64,000 bases of DNA from contig NZ_FUYS01000002.1 of assembly GCF_900168055.1 (NCBI RefSeq), positions 248,888-312,887 on the forward strand, in the 5' to 3' direction. This DNA comes from Parapedobacter luteus. GTDB taxonomy: Bacteria; Bacteroidota; Bacteroidia; Sphingobacteriales; Sphingobacteriaceae. Positions 1 through 9,595 of this stretch are shown here, in pieces; within the stretch, counting starts at the first letter, position 1; each line of letters opens with the position of its first letter. The notes below the pieces were generated by a model. That model had not been told where the DNA came from, ran no database searches, and worked only from the letters and a program-made list of their open reading frames with translations. The translations under genes and the position numbers were made by a program.

Positions 1-2369
1 TCAACCAGCGCATTCTTGACCGGTAGCCCCAAATGATAGGCCAACGCGGTGCTGCTGCCCACGGTAAACAATGTGCCTCCGGCTTCGACAAACGCTCTGA
101 GCTGCGGGATTGACTTGTCTACGGTGATGTTACCAACCATATGGTGGTACTTTTCAGGAATATCTTCCAGGTTGGGGCCGCGTCCGCCTCGCATTCCTGC
201 ACCGCCACTTGCCGAAACCGGCGGGATGCCACCTCCGATAAATAAGATAATATCATACTTGTCGATTAAGCCGCCATTATCTATTTCTTGCGGGAAAATC
301 AATGAAAAGTTATCGAAGTGGTATTGCTCAAGCATCCACCGAACCCAACCGGATGGCATTGAACCGCCATAATTGTCGAATAATGCGATTCGACGAGGTT
401 TTATTGCTGTTAAGTTGCCGGGCTTTCTGTCGACAGGGATGGGCTTAATGCCCAAGGTGTCTGCTGCTTTTTGAAGAATGGGCAACCCGTTAGCGGGCAC
501 ATAAAACGAGCCCGCTGGAGCGCCGTTATACGTTTCCTGGATGCGTGATACATTGATACCGGCAGCCAACAGGTTGTTTACCGCAACAAAAGCGTTGTTG
601 ACTTCCGAGCTCAGCAGGAAGCCCGCTGATGATTTTGCAACAGTCTGCGCGGGCGGCGTTTGTATTTGTCCGTAGGGGATGGCTTCAAATGGTCCATCAA
701 ATGCGTCCTGAATGCGGTCAAAGTCGATGCCGAACTGGTAGGCTAATGTCCATCCCGCAGCGTCGTAAGGGCGTATGGGGGGACCACCCGGATATGCAAA
801 GTCATTGGGATGATCCTGGGGTTCGAACATGTCGAGTACATGCGGCCGGAATGCTTGGGCAGTTTTTACAACATAAGAACCTGCCGGATAAGATTTACCT
901 GCTACTGTAAAGTCCGAGGTAGCTTTATGGATCAATATACCCGATTTGATTAACGCGTTTACGAATTGCACCGCACTTGGAAAATCAGCTTGATTGGCGG
1001 GTATGATGTATCCCCGCGGATCGCGCAATTCGGGGTCACTGAATACCTTATCAAAGTACGATGCTGGGATGTTATCCCGCGAGGCATAACGGGCGGATTG
1101 CTCAAGCTCCTCCGTTTGGACTTTGTTGGCAGCTTTATCGGCTTTATAAGTGCTCTCTATTTTAGCGACATAGCTCGGCTTAAGCGGCCAGTAATCGGAG
1201 TTGCCGCGTTCGATGGAATTGCGTCCCATGGCATACATATTGAAGAGCAATTCATCGCCAAAACGGCTGGCGTAATCGAGAATGGCATAATTCAGCGATA
1301 CGGAATAGTCAATCGATCGCTTGAAATTCCATGCTTGTGGCGTCACCGGATTAGGGGTGCCGTTATTCGGAATAAGCCGTTCGGTTATCAATGGTACACT
1401 CGAAGGTGTCGGATCGCCGATAATTTCGGTGAGTATGCCGATGCTGTTGTGGTAGTACGGTGTGGTACGCAATCCACCATTCCACCAAGTAGAAAACACA
1501 GAACCGCTTAACCGCGTATAACCTGGCTTTTTTTCGAGATTGAGCCGATTGATCATTGCAGAAGCGACCCCGTCAATGCCGGTCATCAATAACGGATCCA
1601 ATACGTAATTAAATGGATCACGGTAAGGAGGGCCGGCGACTACAGCGCCAGCCGGTGCTGATTGGTGATGGTTATAGATAATCTGTGGATTCCAATCGAT
1701 ATACTGCAAGCGCGAGATAATGGTGGTCTCGATCAGGTTGTTCATATAAAAATCCCGGTTATTGTCATGGCCGACATATTTGTGATAAAGTACCGGCGTG
1801 TTTTTATTTCGCTTGAGTGGGTCCTGCTGCTGCATGTACCAATTGGATACCAGTTCCTGCCCATCAGGGTTGCAATGAAAAAGCAAAATCACGACTTCGT
1901 CAAGGATTCGTAAGTTTTCCGGATCATTGCGGCTGACCAGCTGATAGAATGTCTCAAACAATTGGTGTGTGGCGACCACTTCGGTTGAGTGCAGTCCCCC
2001 ATCAATCCATACAACTGGTTTTCCTGCCAAAGACAGTTCTTTGGCTTCTGCTTCTGTCATTTCCGCACGCGCGAGCTTCCGGGAAATTTCTTTGTAGGTG
2101 TCTATTTTGGCCAGATTATCCGGCGAGGATATGATAATTAAATGCATGTCCCGTCCTTCGGACGTTTTTCCGGTAAATTCCATCTTTACCCGATTGGATA
2201 AAGCCGCTATCTTTTTAAAATAAGCCTCCGATTGTGTGTAATTGGCCAGCATGTAGTCGTCACCAATAGCAAAACCAAAGTGTTCCTTTGGTGAAGGAAT
2301 GTGCTGCGCGAGGACTTGCATCCCTGCCAGGATGAAGACCAATAATGAAACAGTTATACGTCTAAGCAT
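1..2369 (-). CDS. M14 family zinc carboxypeptidase, C-terminus cut by window edge
   Basis: About 789 residues are visible; no stop is reached before base 1. The start ATG (2367-2369) is followed by a signal peptide ending near residue 22, so the protein is exported. The M14 zinc site is present: H127 and E130 in a GGLHSTEV motif, a further histidine in NHHQS, and the catalytic glutamate in a GILTEI motif. After the peptidase domain comes a region resembling a class-I glutamine-amidotransferase fold (FIGGG, then EAGGTLF), a layout common in large Bacteroidota M14 proteins. The gene lies 41 bases downstream of a lipoprotein gene and on the same strand as a SusC/SusD pair, so it is probably the last or a late gene of that locus. 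Trimming of imported peptides is inferred from this context, not shown. Confidence 0.9.
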   Translation of the reverse strand, partial: MLRRITVSLLVFILAGMQVLAQHIPSPKEHFGFAIGDDYMLANYTQSEAYFKKIAALSNRVKMEFTGKTSEGRDMHLIIISSPDNLAKIDTYKEISRKLARAEMTEAEAKELSLAGKPVVWIDGGLHSTEVVATHQLFETFYQLVSRNDPENLRILDEVVILLFHCNPDGQELVSNWYMQQQDPLKRNKNTPVLYHKYVGHDNNRDFYMNNLIETTIISRLQYIDWNPQIIYNHHQSAPAGAVVAGPPYRDPFNYVLDPLLMTGIDGVASAMINRLNLEKKPGYTRLSGSVFSTWWNGGLRTTPYYHNSIGILTEIIGDPTPSSVPLITERLIPNNGTPNPVTPQAWNFKRSIDYSVSLNYAILDYASRFGDELLFNMYAMGRNSIERGNSDYWPLKPSYVAKIESTYKADKAANKVQTEELEQSARYASRDNIPASYFDKVFSDPELRDPRGYIIPANQADFPSAVQFVNALIKSGILIHKATSDFTVAGKSYPAGSYVVKTAQAFRPHVLDMFEPQDHPNDFAYPGGPPIRPYDAAGWTLAYQFGIDFDRIQDAFDGPFEAIPYGQIQTPPAQTVAKSSAGFLLSSEVNNAFVAVNNLLAAGINVSRIQETYNGAPAGSFYVPANGLPILQKAADTLGIKPIPVDRKPGNLTAIKPRRIALFDNYGGSMPSGWVRWMLEQYHFDNFSLIFPQEIDNGGLIDKYDIILFIGGGIPPVSASGGAGMRGGRGPNLEDIPEKYHHMVGNITVDKSIPQLRAFVEAGGTLFTVGSSTALAYHLGLPVKNALV

Positions 2370-2410
2370 CGATTTTTGAATTATAATAAAGTTAGTTAGT
2401 TACACATCCA

Positions 2411-3067
2411 TTACAGATTCTTAAAACGAACCCCCGTACGGCAATCACAGGGCTCACCTCTCGACTCATCACATGCGTTATCTTGAAATTGAACCAAACG
2501 GGTGCCATCGGTCATGGTGATTGCAAACTTAAACAAAAAGTAATCGTTTGGTTCAACTGTATCTAAATCGATACCGACGATTTCTGCAAGCTCAGCAGGT
2601 GTGTGACTGAAGGTCTTAGGAAACTCGGTAACCGTCTCATATAGCATATCCGTACTTCTTATGGTGCTTGGTAGCGGGAACTGCCTGATATTGGGCCACA
2701 CACCAGCCAACGATAGGGTAATGGGATAGGTGGGAGGGCTTGATTCCCGACGATTGAAACTGATGTAAACATCGATGGACTGTGCGTGGACACGCCCGTC
2801 GGCATCATAATAATCGAGTGTCCACTCAAACTCTTGTGCGGTGGCATAATCGGGGGTGGCCATGTTGAAAAAAGAGACATTGGCGGTCTGATAAGTGGGT
2901 AGCGCTGATTTTTCAATGTTGATGGTGACCTTGGGCGTGGCAGCAATTTTGAATTGTTCCCAGTCATAATCCACATCTTTGCAAGAATTGGCCGCCCATG
3001 CCGTTACGGCGATCAAACTGTATATTAATGCCTTTCTCATTGTATTCGTATTAAGGTTCTTTTTCAT
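2411..3067 (-). CDS. Small SusCD-associated lipoprotein, unrecognised family
   Basis: The 218-residue protein has a lipoprotein signal (hydrophobic stretch, then AANSC with the lipid-bearing cysteine at about residue 29). An internal ATG at residue 10 (base 3040) gives a cleaner signal peptide and may be the true start. The mature part looks beta-rich and has no motif I recognise; the C-terminus carries three cysteines close together (CDESRGEPCDC). It sits between susD and the M14 peptidase gene on the same strand. By position it could be a surface accessory protein of the uptake complex, comparable in role to SusE/SusF, but I see no sequence evidence for binding any ligand. Confidence 0.75.
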   Translation of the reverse strand: MKKNLNTNTMRKALIYSLIAVTAWAANSCKDVDYDWEQFKIAATPKVTINIEKSALPTYQTANVSFFNMATPDYATAQEFEWTLDYYDADGRVHAQSIDVYISFNRRESSPPTYPITLSLAGVWPNIRQFPLPSTIRSTDMLYETVTEFPKTFSHTPAELAEIVGIDLDTVEPNDYFLFKFAITMTDGTRLVQFQDNACDESRGEPCDCRTGVRFKNL

Positions 3068-3089
3068 TTCATTTGATTTGATGACTGAT

Positions 3090-4739
3090 TTAATCGTTCA
3101 CATCCCAAAAAACTGGTGTGAATTGTTGTTTTCGCTGAAACTCATCGCGAATCGCGATGACCGTCTCATTGGACGTCAGTTCGGTTTCTGAGTAATAAAA
3201 GCGCATGGGATATTCATCCAGCGGGGCCAGCAGATCCGCTAACTCGGGTAACCCTGTGCGACGGTAATCGTTGTATGCCTCCACACCGTTGCCATATAGG
3301 GCTATCCATTTCTGCATCATCAGCAACTCCATTTTTCCAGCAGCATCGGCAGCATCGAACTGCTCGCCGATGCGGTAAACGAAGCCGTTAATGTTGGCGG
3401 GCGGTATTGTCTGGCCTCCATTGCTGGCCGATACAGCGTTGACTAATGTAAGATGAGCTTCCACGCCATCCTTCAGCAGTTGCTTCGCATCTTCGCCGGT
3501 ATTCAAGGTTAGCGCCGCCTCTGCGCGGATAAACTTAACCATGAAGTTGGTGATAAGCGGCAATATGCCGGCGCCGTTACCATCACCGTTCGTAAAAAGC
3601 GCTACCTTAAATGAGTTGTTGGTCGTGCCGGACACAGCGCCATCATTATTCAAGTAGACATGCTGTTCAGTAAGTGACGGGATCGTACCATTGTCATACA
3701 AGCCGCCCGCTGGATAGATGCCTACAATCGCCCGGGTATTCAAATCGGCAGGTGATGCGGTGCCGTCTCCCGGATAACGGCCATAATAGCCTTCGCCGTT
3801 GGTTGAATTGGCCAATCCACGTCTTTCGTCCATCCGGAAAATGTAATAGCGCAGCCGGGGGTCGTCCTGTGCCTTAAGGCGGTCGATGAGGGGCATACTT
3901 ACATAGCCGCCCCGGCCGGTATTGTACCAGCTGACAAACCAAGGATGGCGAGCGTTGGGAGAAACGGTCGTACCATATTGAAACGTAAAATCGTGACGAT
4001 TGTCGTCAATCAGTCCGTCAGCGTCGGCAATCAAGGCTTTAATGCCCGTCTCCGCACGGACCGCATCTACAAGGCGGATTTGATTGAGCAATTTCAACTT
4101 AAGGGATTTTCCCATCCGGCTCCATTTTTCGGCCGAACCCTGGAAGAATAGATCGGCAGACGAAGTAACCGAAAATCCCTTGCCGATATCGGACAGCCCT
4201 TCATCAATCAAATCGAATAAACTATCGTATATTTTCTGGCCATTTTCGAAGGCTGGGTTGGGATAACCACCGCCGGCCTGCGAATATGGGATGTCACCCC
4301 ACACATCTACCATTATGCTGTATAAGTACGCCTTTTGGAGTTTAGCAATAGCAACATAGCCCCATTCTTCCTGTTCGGTGCCCACGCTGATAATGGTTTC
4401 AAGGTCGGGGATTGTCTCGGTGTAAAATCCTGCCCAGGGGGTCGAAAATGTGTTGCCTGTTTGGCTCCATCTGTTTAGGTTGCCTGACGCCACATGCTGT
4501 GAGACCGTAGTGGCCCCACCGTTCAAACCACCTGTAGCGCTTGAACCACTGAAATGACCAACCAGTGAAAGCTGCGTCGCAGGTAGCAAAAGGTTCAATG
4601 TAGGTTCCGTAGGATTATTGGGATCATCGTTGATGTCAACGAATTTCTCGCAGGAAATGGTAAAAACACCTACCAGAGCAAGACCCAAGTAGCTGCGCAG
4701 ATTTTTTAGGATATGGGAGTAATGATTTGCTTTTTTCAT
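3090..4739 (-). CDS. SusD/RagB-family outer-membrane lipoprotein
   Basis: SusD-type surface lipoprotein of 549 residues that forms the lid over its SusC partner and captures substrate. The ATG at 4739 is preferred to the GTG at 4760 because it directly precedes the lipoprotein signal, which ends in TISC. The mature N-terminus contains INDDPNNPTEPTLNLLLPATQ-type sequence (cut here to the motif DPNNPTEP), typical of the SusD_2 branch. The C-terminal region has the family-typical QKWIALYGNGVEAYNDYRRTG-like helix (key words QKWIAL, YNDYRR). It is 29 bases downstream of susC on the same strand. The substrate is unknown; a nearby M14 peptidase and the absence of any glycoside hydrolase suggest peptide rather than glycan, which is inference. 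Confidence 0.93.
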   Translation of the reverse strand: MKKANHYSHILKNLRSYLGLALVGVFTISCEKFVDINDDPNNPTEPTLNLLLPATQLSLVGHFSGSSATGGLNGGATTVSQHVASGNLNRWSQTGNTFSTPWAGFYTETIPDLETIISVGTEQEEWGYVAIAKLQKAYLYSIMVDVWGDIPYSQAGGGYPNPAFENGQKIYDSLFDLIDEGLSDIGKGFSVTSSADLFFQGSAEKWSRMGKSLKLKLLNQIRLVDAVRAETGIKALIADADGLIDDNRHDFTFQYGTTVSPNARHPWFVSWYNTGRGGYVSMPLIDRLKAQDDPRLRYYIFRMDERRGLANSTNGEGYYGRYPGDGTASPADLNTRAIVGIYPAGGLYDNGTIPSLTEQHVYLNNDGAVSGTTNNSFKVALFTNGDGNGAGILPLITNFMVKFIRAEAALTLNTGEDAKQLLKDGVEAHLTLVNAVSASNGGQTIPPANINGFVYRIGEQFDAADAAGKMELLMMQKWIALYGNGVEAYNDYRRTGLPELADLLAPLDEYPMRFYYSETELTSNETVIAIRDEFQRKQQFTPVFWDVND

Positions 4740-4768
4740 TTTCTTCTTAATTAAGGGCACAATGGATA

Positions 4769-7700
4769 TTAAAAGCTGAATCGGAGGTTTACCCCGTATC
4801 GGCGGCTGGTCGGCACGCCGCCGCCGTCGGTGCCGGCGTTATTGCCGGAAGTGGTGCTGACTTCAGGATCGTAATTCATATATTTGGGAAAGTTCGGAGC
4901 TTTATACCAGAGGTTTCGTCCGCTTATGGAGATGTATGCCGAGCCGAACGGTGATTTTTCCAGCCATTTAGACGGGATGCGGTATCCGAGCGAGACCTCG
5001 CGAAGCCGGAAAACCGTGGCATCGAAAACGGTGCCTTCTGCGATGCCTCCTGGTCCGAAGCCACTGCTAAAGAAGTAATCGATGACGGGGATAGCGGTAT
5101 TATTGGGTATCTTGTTGCCGTTTTCATCGCGCAGGGGTTGCAGGGTGTTTACATCGCCCAGTACGCCCGGCCCGATATACAGCAGCTCCCTATCTTCGGT
5201 GTCCCGGGATACTCCACGGGCCATGGCCTCGCCGACGCCATCGGCATAGATCGCACCACCTTCTTTCCAGTCAAACAGTACATCCAGCGTGACTCCTTTA
5301 TAGGACACGGTGTTACTGACACCTACCATAAATTTAGGTGCGGGATTGCCTATCGGCCCGCTTACGCCCGAAGATATGGGCTTGCCCGTTTGCGGGTTGA
5401 CCAAGATGTTTCCTTCATCGTCTCGAGCATAGCGGCTACGGTATATCTGCCCATAAGGCTGTCCAGGGATGTGCACGTTATTGCCATACACGAGCTGTGC
5501 ATATTCCCCAAGATCATCTACCATGTTATTGTTGTGGGTGAAGTTGGCGTTAATGTCCCAATTGAACCCGTCGCTATGGCGAAAGGGGGCTCCTGACAGC
5601 ATGATCTCCACCCCACGGTTAGATGTTTGGCCCAAATTGATTATCCGGCTGGTGTAGCCGGTCGATGGTGGGGCATCTACGGTAAAAATTTGTTGCGTGC
5701 TTTGCTTATGGTAATAAGTCACATCCAGGCTGGCCCTGCGGTTGAAGAACTGCATTTCCGTACCAATCTCAAATTCAGTAATAAACTCAGGTTTGAGGTT
5801 GGCGTTGGTAAGCGAATTGGATAGGGTCAGGGTGCTCACATTGGACACTGTGCCATTCGAAAAGGGCGAGTCTATTCCACCGAATGATTGGTTGGCATTA
5901 TACACATTCATGGTTAGGTAGGGAGACGCTTCATTGCCCACCCGTGTGTAGCCGATGCGCAATGTTCCAAAAGACAGGACATCGCTTTGTATTTTGAATG
6001 CATTGACATAGTTAAATGAAGCATTCGCACCACCGTAAAAGTAACTTCTGTTTTCTTTTGGCAGGGTAGAGGAGACGTCATTCCGTCCGACCAGATTGAG
6101 CGAAAGGAAATCTTTGTAATCAACGGTAATGTCTCCGAAAAACGCGTAATACCGTTGTTTGATGCGGGCACGGTTGTTGGGGAGCGAACCCAGCACAATG
6201 GTTGAGGTGTTGCTGATATCGTTGATGCCCCGCGTAATGATGTCGTTGCCATCGAATACCGAGCGGTTGGTCATCCGTTGGTTAATGTTGTTTCCGAAGA
6301 TGGCCCGCACGGAATAGTCGGCCGCGAATGACTTGGTGACGGTGAGTAGCAGGGTGTTGTCCAATTCCTGCCGGTAAATGTTGTCTGCACTCATTGAGCC
6401 ATTAGCGTATACGGAAGATCCTTTTCCTAATACGCTCAGCCGCCGGTCGGTATAGGCGTTGAATCCTACGGCGTTCTGAATGTTCAGCCAATCGAGTGGA
6501 TCGTAGCCCAACACAAAATTGCCGTAATACCGGTCGACATTACTGGTGGAGGGGCTATTGGCGACCGACCAATAGGGGTTGTCAAGGCCGGCCCGTGCAT
6601 AAACGTTATCCCCATTTGGTGTTTCATAGGGCAATCCGGTCAGATCATAGCTGGTGGGCAGGTAATAAAGGTTACTCATGACGTTTCCACTCCCCCCAAT
6701 GGGCGGGGCTGTTTGATCCGTCATGACATAATTAATGGTACCGCTCGCGTAGAAATTATTATCCATGCGAACATTTCCGCCGATATTGATGGAGGTGCGG
6801 GTGATGCTATTGCCAGGGACGATACCTTCGTTTTTGGTACGGCTAAGGCCAGCGGTGAAGTTGCCTTTCTCACTGCCGCTGTTGATACTCAATGCGGTCT
6901 CCAGTACATTGCCGGTGCGGAAAAAAGCATCCTGTGCCTGTCCTGCATAAGAACGGTAGGGCACCTGCACCGGAGTGACGCCATCAGCCTCAAAAAACTC
7001 CGGAAAGTCGGCAGCCGATACCAGGCTGGCCAGCGGGTGGGGAATGGTGGCCCGGGAGCTATAAGCCGATCCCGAAGATCCGTATACGCCATCGCGGTAG
7101 TCGAAATTGGTGCCTTGGCCGTAAATTTGTTGATAATCGGGCAAACCTGCAATCTCTTCCAGTGAATAGGACGTGTTGAGGGTAATTTCCGTCCCCTTAC
7201 GACTTCGCCTAGCCGATGCCTTAGTAGTGATGATGATAGCGCCATTGGCTGCCCGAGAGCCGTAAAGTGCGGCAGCCGCTGCACCCTTCAACACGGTGAT
7301 GCTTTGAATATTGTTGGGGTCGATGTCGAATGCCCGGCTGGCTGTTGTTTGGTTACCTTGGGTATTACGCTCGCCTACACGGTCAAAGGTGGAGTTGTCA
7401 AACGGAATGCCATCTACCACGTAAAGCGGTTGGTTGTTGTTGCCTAGGGAGGAATTGCCGCGGATGGTAATGTTGGTCGATCCTCCGGCTACGCCGCCGC
7501 CGCCCTGAATGTTTACACCGGCGACCTTGCCAGTAAGGGCCCGTACGGGATCAGGTTCGTTTTTCTGAGCCAAAGCGTCCGCATTCACTGTAGACACGGC
7601 GTATCCCAACGTATTGGATTTGCGCTCGATGCCAGCAGCGGTAACCACCACTTCACTCAGTTCAAGCTGGTCAGGCTGTAGGCTTACATTGATCACATTG

Positions 7701-8281
7701 GATGTGCTCAGTGGTTCGTTGACGTCGGCGTATCCTACAAAGTGGAAGGTCAATGATGTTGCTGTTGGGGGCACCATAATCCGATACTGCCCGGTATTGT
7801 CTGTTGAGGTACCGGTGGTTGTACCGGTAACGGTCACCATCACGCCCGCCAGTGGCTCGCCGGTTTCGTCTGTCACCTTACCTGTGATGGGACGCTGCTG
7901 GCTTTTGGATGCATCGCTATTCTTGTAGATGATATAAAAATTGTCGCCGTTGTGTTTATAATGCAGACCGGTGCCCTCCAAAAGGAGATCCATCGATTCG
8001 GTAAAGCTCATCGCCTGGTATCTGCGTACCACCTCTGCCGCAACCCGGTGTTCAGGTAGTAATCCGCTCCGGTAGGCAATGGACACACCATGACGCCGCT
8101 CAAGTGACATGAGCGCCTCCCGTATGTCCGTCTCACCGTCGCTATCCATATGTCGCGGGCGGTTTCGGACTTCATGTCTTGCATTGTGCGACGCCAGCTG
8201 TGCCCACAGTGGGGTTCCGGCTAGCATTGCGATTAGCAGCAGGCCAAAAAATGGGGTAAAAATATTATGCATAATGCTCAT
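4769..8281 (-). CDS. SusC/RagA-family TonB-dependent transporter with STN signalling domain
   Basis: The 1170-residue outer-membrane transporter has a signal peptide (about 1-28), then an STN domain (about 50-125), a carboxypeptidase-regulatory-like beta-sandwich (about 130-210, starting PITGKVTDETGEPLAG), a TonB box region (LSEVVVTA), the plug domain (about 225-350) and a C-terminal beta barrel ending in aromatic F. The STN domain is the part that, in FecA-type systems, contacts a periplasmic FecR anti-sigma factor. A fecR gene lies directly upstream on the same strand. The gene is followed after 29 bases by susD. Expression is therefore probably induced by substrate through trans-envelope signalling. 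Confidence 0.95.
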   Translation of the reverse strand: MSIMHNIFTPFFGLLLIAMLAGTPLWAQLASHNARHEVRNRPRHMDSDGETDIREALMSLERRHGVSIAYRSGLLPEHRVAAEVVRRYQAMSFTESMDLLLEGTGLHYKHNGDNFYIIYKNSDASKSQQRPITGKVTDETGEPLAGVMVTVTGTTTGTSTDNTGQYRIMVPPTATSLTFHFVGYADVNEPLSTSNVINVSLQPDQLELSEVVVTAAGIERKSNTLGYAVSTVNADALAQKNEPDPVRALTGKVAGVNIQGGGGVAGGSTNITIRGNSSLGNNNQPLYVVDGIPFDNSTFDRVGERNTQGNQTTASRAFDIDPNNIQSITVLKGAAAAALYGSRAANGAIIITTKASARRSRKGTEITLNTSYSLEEIAGLPDYQQIYGQGTNFDYRDGVYGSSGSAYSSRATIPHPLASLVSAADFPEFFEADGVTPVQVPYRSYAGQAQDAFFRTGNVLETALSINSGSEKGNFTAGLSRTKNEGIVPGNSITRTSINIGGNVRMDNNFYASGTINYVMTDQTAPPIGGSGNVMSNLYYLPTSYDLTGLPYETPNGDNVYARAGLDNPYWSVANSPSTSNVDRYYGNFVLGYDPLDWLNIQNAVGFNAYTDRRLSVLGKGSSVYANGSMSADNIYRQELDNTLLLTVTKSFAADYSVRAIFGNNINQRMTNRSVFDGNDIITRGINDISNTSTIVLGSLPNNRARIKQRYYAFFGDITVDYKDFLSLNLVGRNDVSSTLPKENRSYFYGGANASFNYVNAFKIQSDVLSFGTLRIGYTRVGNEASPYLTMNVYNANQSFGGIDSPFSNGTVSNVSTLTLSNSLTNANLKPEFITEFEIGTEMQFFNRRASLDVTYYHKQSTQQIFTVDAPPSTGYTSRIINLGQTSNRGVEIMLSGAPFRHSDGFNWDINANFTHNNNMVDDLGEYAQLVYGNNVHIPGQPYGQIYRSRYARDDEGNILVNPQTGKPISSGVSGPIGNPAPKFMVGVSNTVSYKGVTLDVLFDWKEGGAIYADGVGEAMARGVSRDTEDRELLYIGPGVLGDVNTLQPLRDENGNKIPNNTAIPVIDYFFSSGFGPGGIAEGTVFDATVFRLREVSLGYRIPSKWLEKSPFGSAYISISGRNLWYKAPNFPKYMNYDPEVSTTSGNNAGTDGGGVPTSRRYGVNLRFSF

Positions 8282-8336
8282 TGATTTGGTTAGTTATTTA
8301 ATGAATTGTTTCGTTTACCCAATAGTTTTCCCTTGA

Positions 8337-8375
8337 CGTCCGGATACACGGACGACGCCTCACTGTAGTCAGTGA
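8337..8375. promoter_or_regulatory. Two adjacent inverted repeats between fecR and susC
   Basis: In the 142-base gap between fecR and susC there are two perfect short inverted repeats: CGTCCG, 6 bases, CGGACG (8337-8354) and TCACTG, 4 bases, CAGTGA (8360-8375). Neither is followed by a T run on the minus strand, so they do not look like ordinary terminators. They could be an operator or RNA hairpins in a leader ahead of susC. No TAnnTTTG promoter element was found for susC. Confidence 0.4.
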
Positions 8376-8423
8376 ACAATCGTTTATCGTATTGATTGGA
8401 ATGATAACCCGTGGCTGTACACC

Positions 8424-9392
8424 TTAGCGGGTTGTAAGAACGTATTGCCTTTCTTCTTCGGCCTCAACAATAGCCAATCCGTATAACGTAATAATGTGAT
8501 CCAGTAGTTGCCTGTGATTGTCGATCACGGGTATTGAACCTGAAGCCTTTCGCTTCAATATACTTTCCTGTAAGACGGCCGTCCGTATATCGTATGTTTC
8601 TGCAAGTAATAGTTGAATTTCTGCGAACGATGTATTATCCAAAAGTATTTTACGGTCTTGCCATGCAAAATGCGCAACAGCCTTTTGGCTGACTTTTTTT
8701 GTTATTTCACCTGATGTAGAGTTACCGATATAAACCACATCATTTGGCTCCATCTCCACAATTTCCGCAGGCTTCCCTTTACGTGCATAATGCAACCTTA
8801 TTTTACCGGTTTTTAACGCGATTTGTATTCCAGACGTACGTTTTTGAACGTTGAACTCGGTACCTACCACTTCTATGGACAATGTATCCGCGAGGTGTAC
8901 GATAAATCGTTGCTTATCTAATTTCTTGGTCACTTTAAACGCCGCCTCGCCGTCAAGCCATATTTCTCTGTTCGTGGCTTTGTGATAAGAAATGGTGGAA
9001 TTGCCGTTCAGCGTCACTTCGGAATCGTCTGGCAGCATCACTGATCTGATTTCTCCATATGCCGTCTGAAAGGTGGTTTGCCGCTGGCTATGTGGGTTGA
9101 GGATAGGAAGCGCAACGATGAATAACAGGACTGCTGCGACTGCATAGAGCCAAATCCGCTTTGGAAGCCGCTTGATCCTTGCTTCTTTGGTGCCAGACCG
9201 CGCGGTCTGGTGTTTGATTTGATGGAGTAGGTCTTTTTGCAGCGCGAGTCTGCGCTCGGTACTAAGACTGGCGGTATATGGTGACTCTGCCTTCGGCGTA
9301 TCGTACCAGTCCATCAATCGTTGCTCTTCTGATGGCGTACATGTTCCGGTCAAGTATTTGTCGATTAATATTTCGAGTGTTTTGTTGTCCAT
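8424..9392 (-). CDS. FecR-family anti-sigma factor
   Basis: This 322-residue protein has the usual layout: a cytoplasmic N-terminal anti-sigma helix region (about 1-70), one membrane segment (about 80-100, rich in AVLLFIVAL), a periplasmic FecR beta domain (about 110-205, with the YGEIRSVMLPDDSEV and GEAAFKV motifs) and a C-terminal DUF4974-like domain that in this family docks on the STN domain of SusC. It is upstream of the STN-bearing susC gene. Normally an ECF sigma-factor gene is immediately upstream of fecR; here the next gene upstream is an AraC-type regulator and no sigma gene is present in the window, which is odd. Confidence 0.93.
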   Translation of the reverse strand: MDNKTLEILIDKYLTGTCTPSEEQRLMDWYDTPKAESPYTASLSTERRLALQKDLLHQIKHQTARSGTKEARIKRLPKRIWLYAVAAVLLFIVALPILNPHSQRQTTFQTAYGEIRSVMLPDDSEVTLNGNSTISYHKATNREIWLDGEAAFKVTKKLDKQRFIVHLADTLSIEVVGTEFNVQKRTSGIQIALKTGKIRLHYARKGKPAEIVEMEPNDVVYIGNSTSGEITKKVSQKAVAHFAWQDRKILLDNTSFAEIQLLLAETYDIRTAVLQESILKRKASGSIPVIDNHRQLLDHIITLYGLAIVEAEEERQYVLTTR

Positions 9393-9595
9393 TCCAGCCG
9401 TTCTTCAGTGTATATGTGTCAGATGGCGACAAAAACCTCTATATAAATTTTAATTTTTTTATAAAATTCTATTTTTCCGTTGATTTTATTTGATTTTGTA
9501 GCTGATTTTGTTGTTGTATTGTTGAAAACATGTTTTTTTTTGTTTGTTAGAAGTGCGGGCTATTTGTGTTTGGGTGTTTTGGTTTGCAGTTCCTG

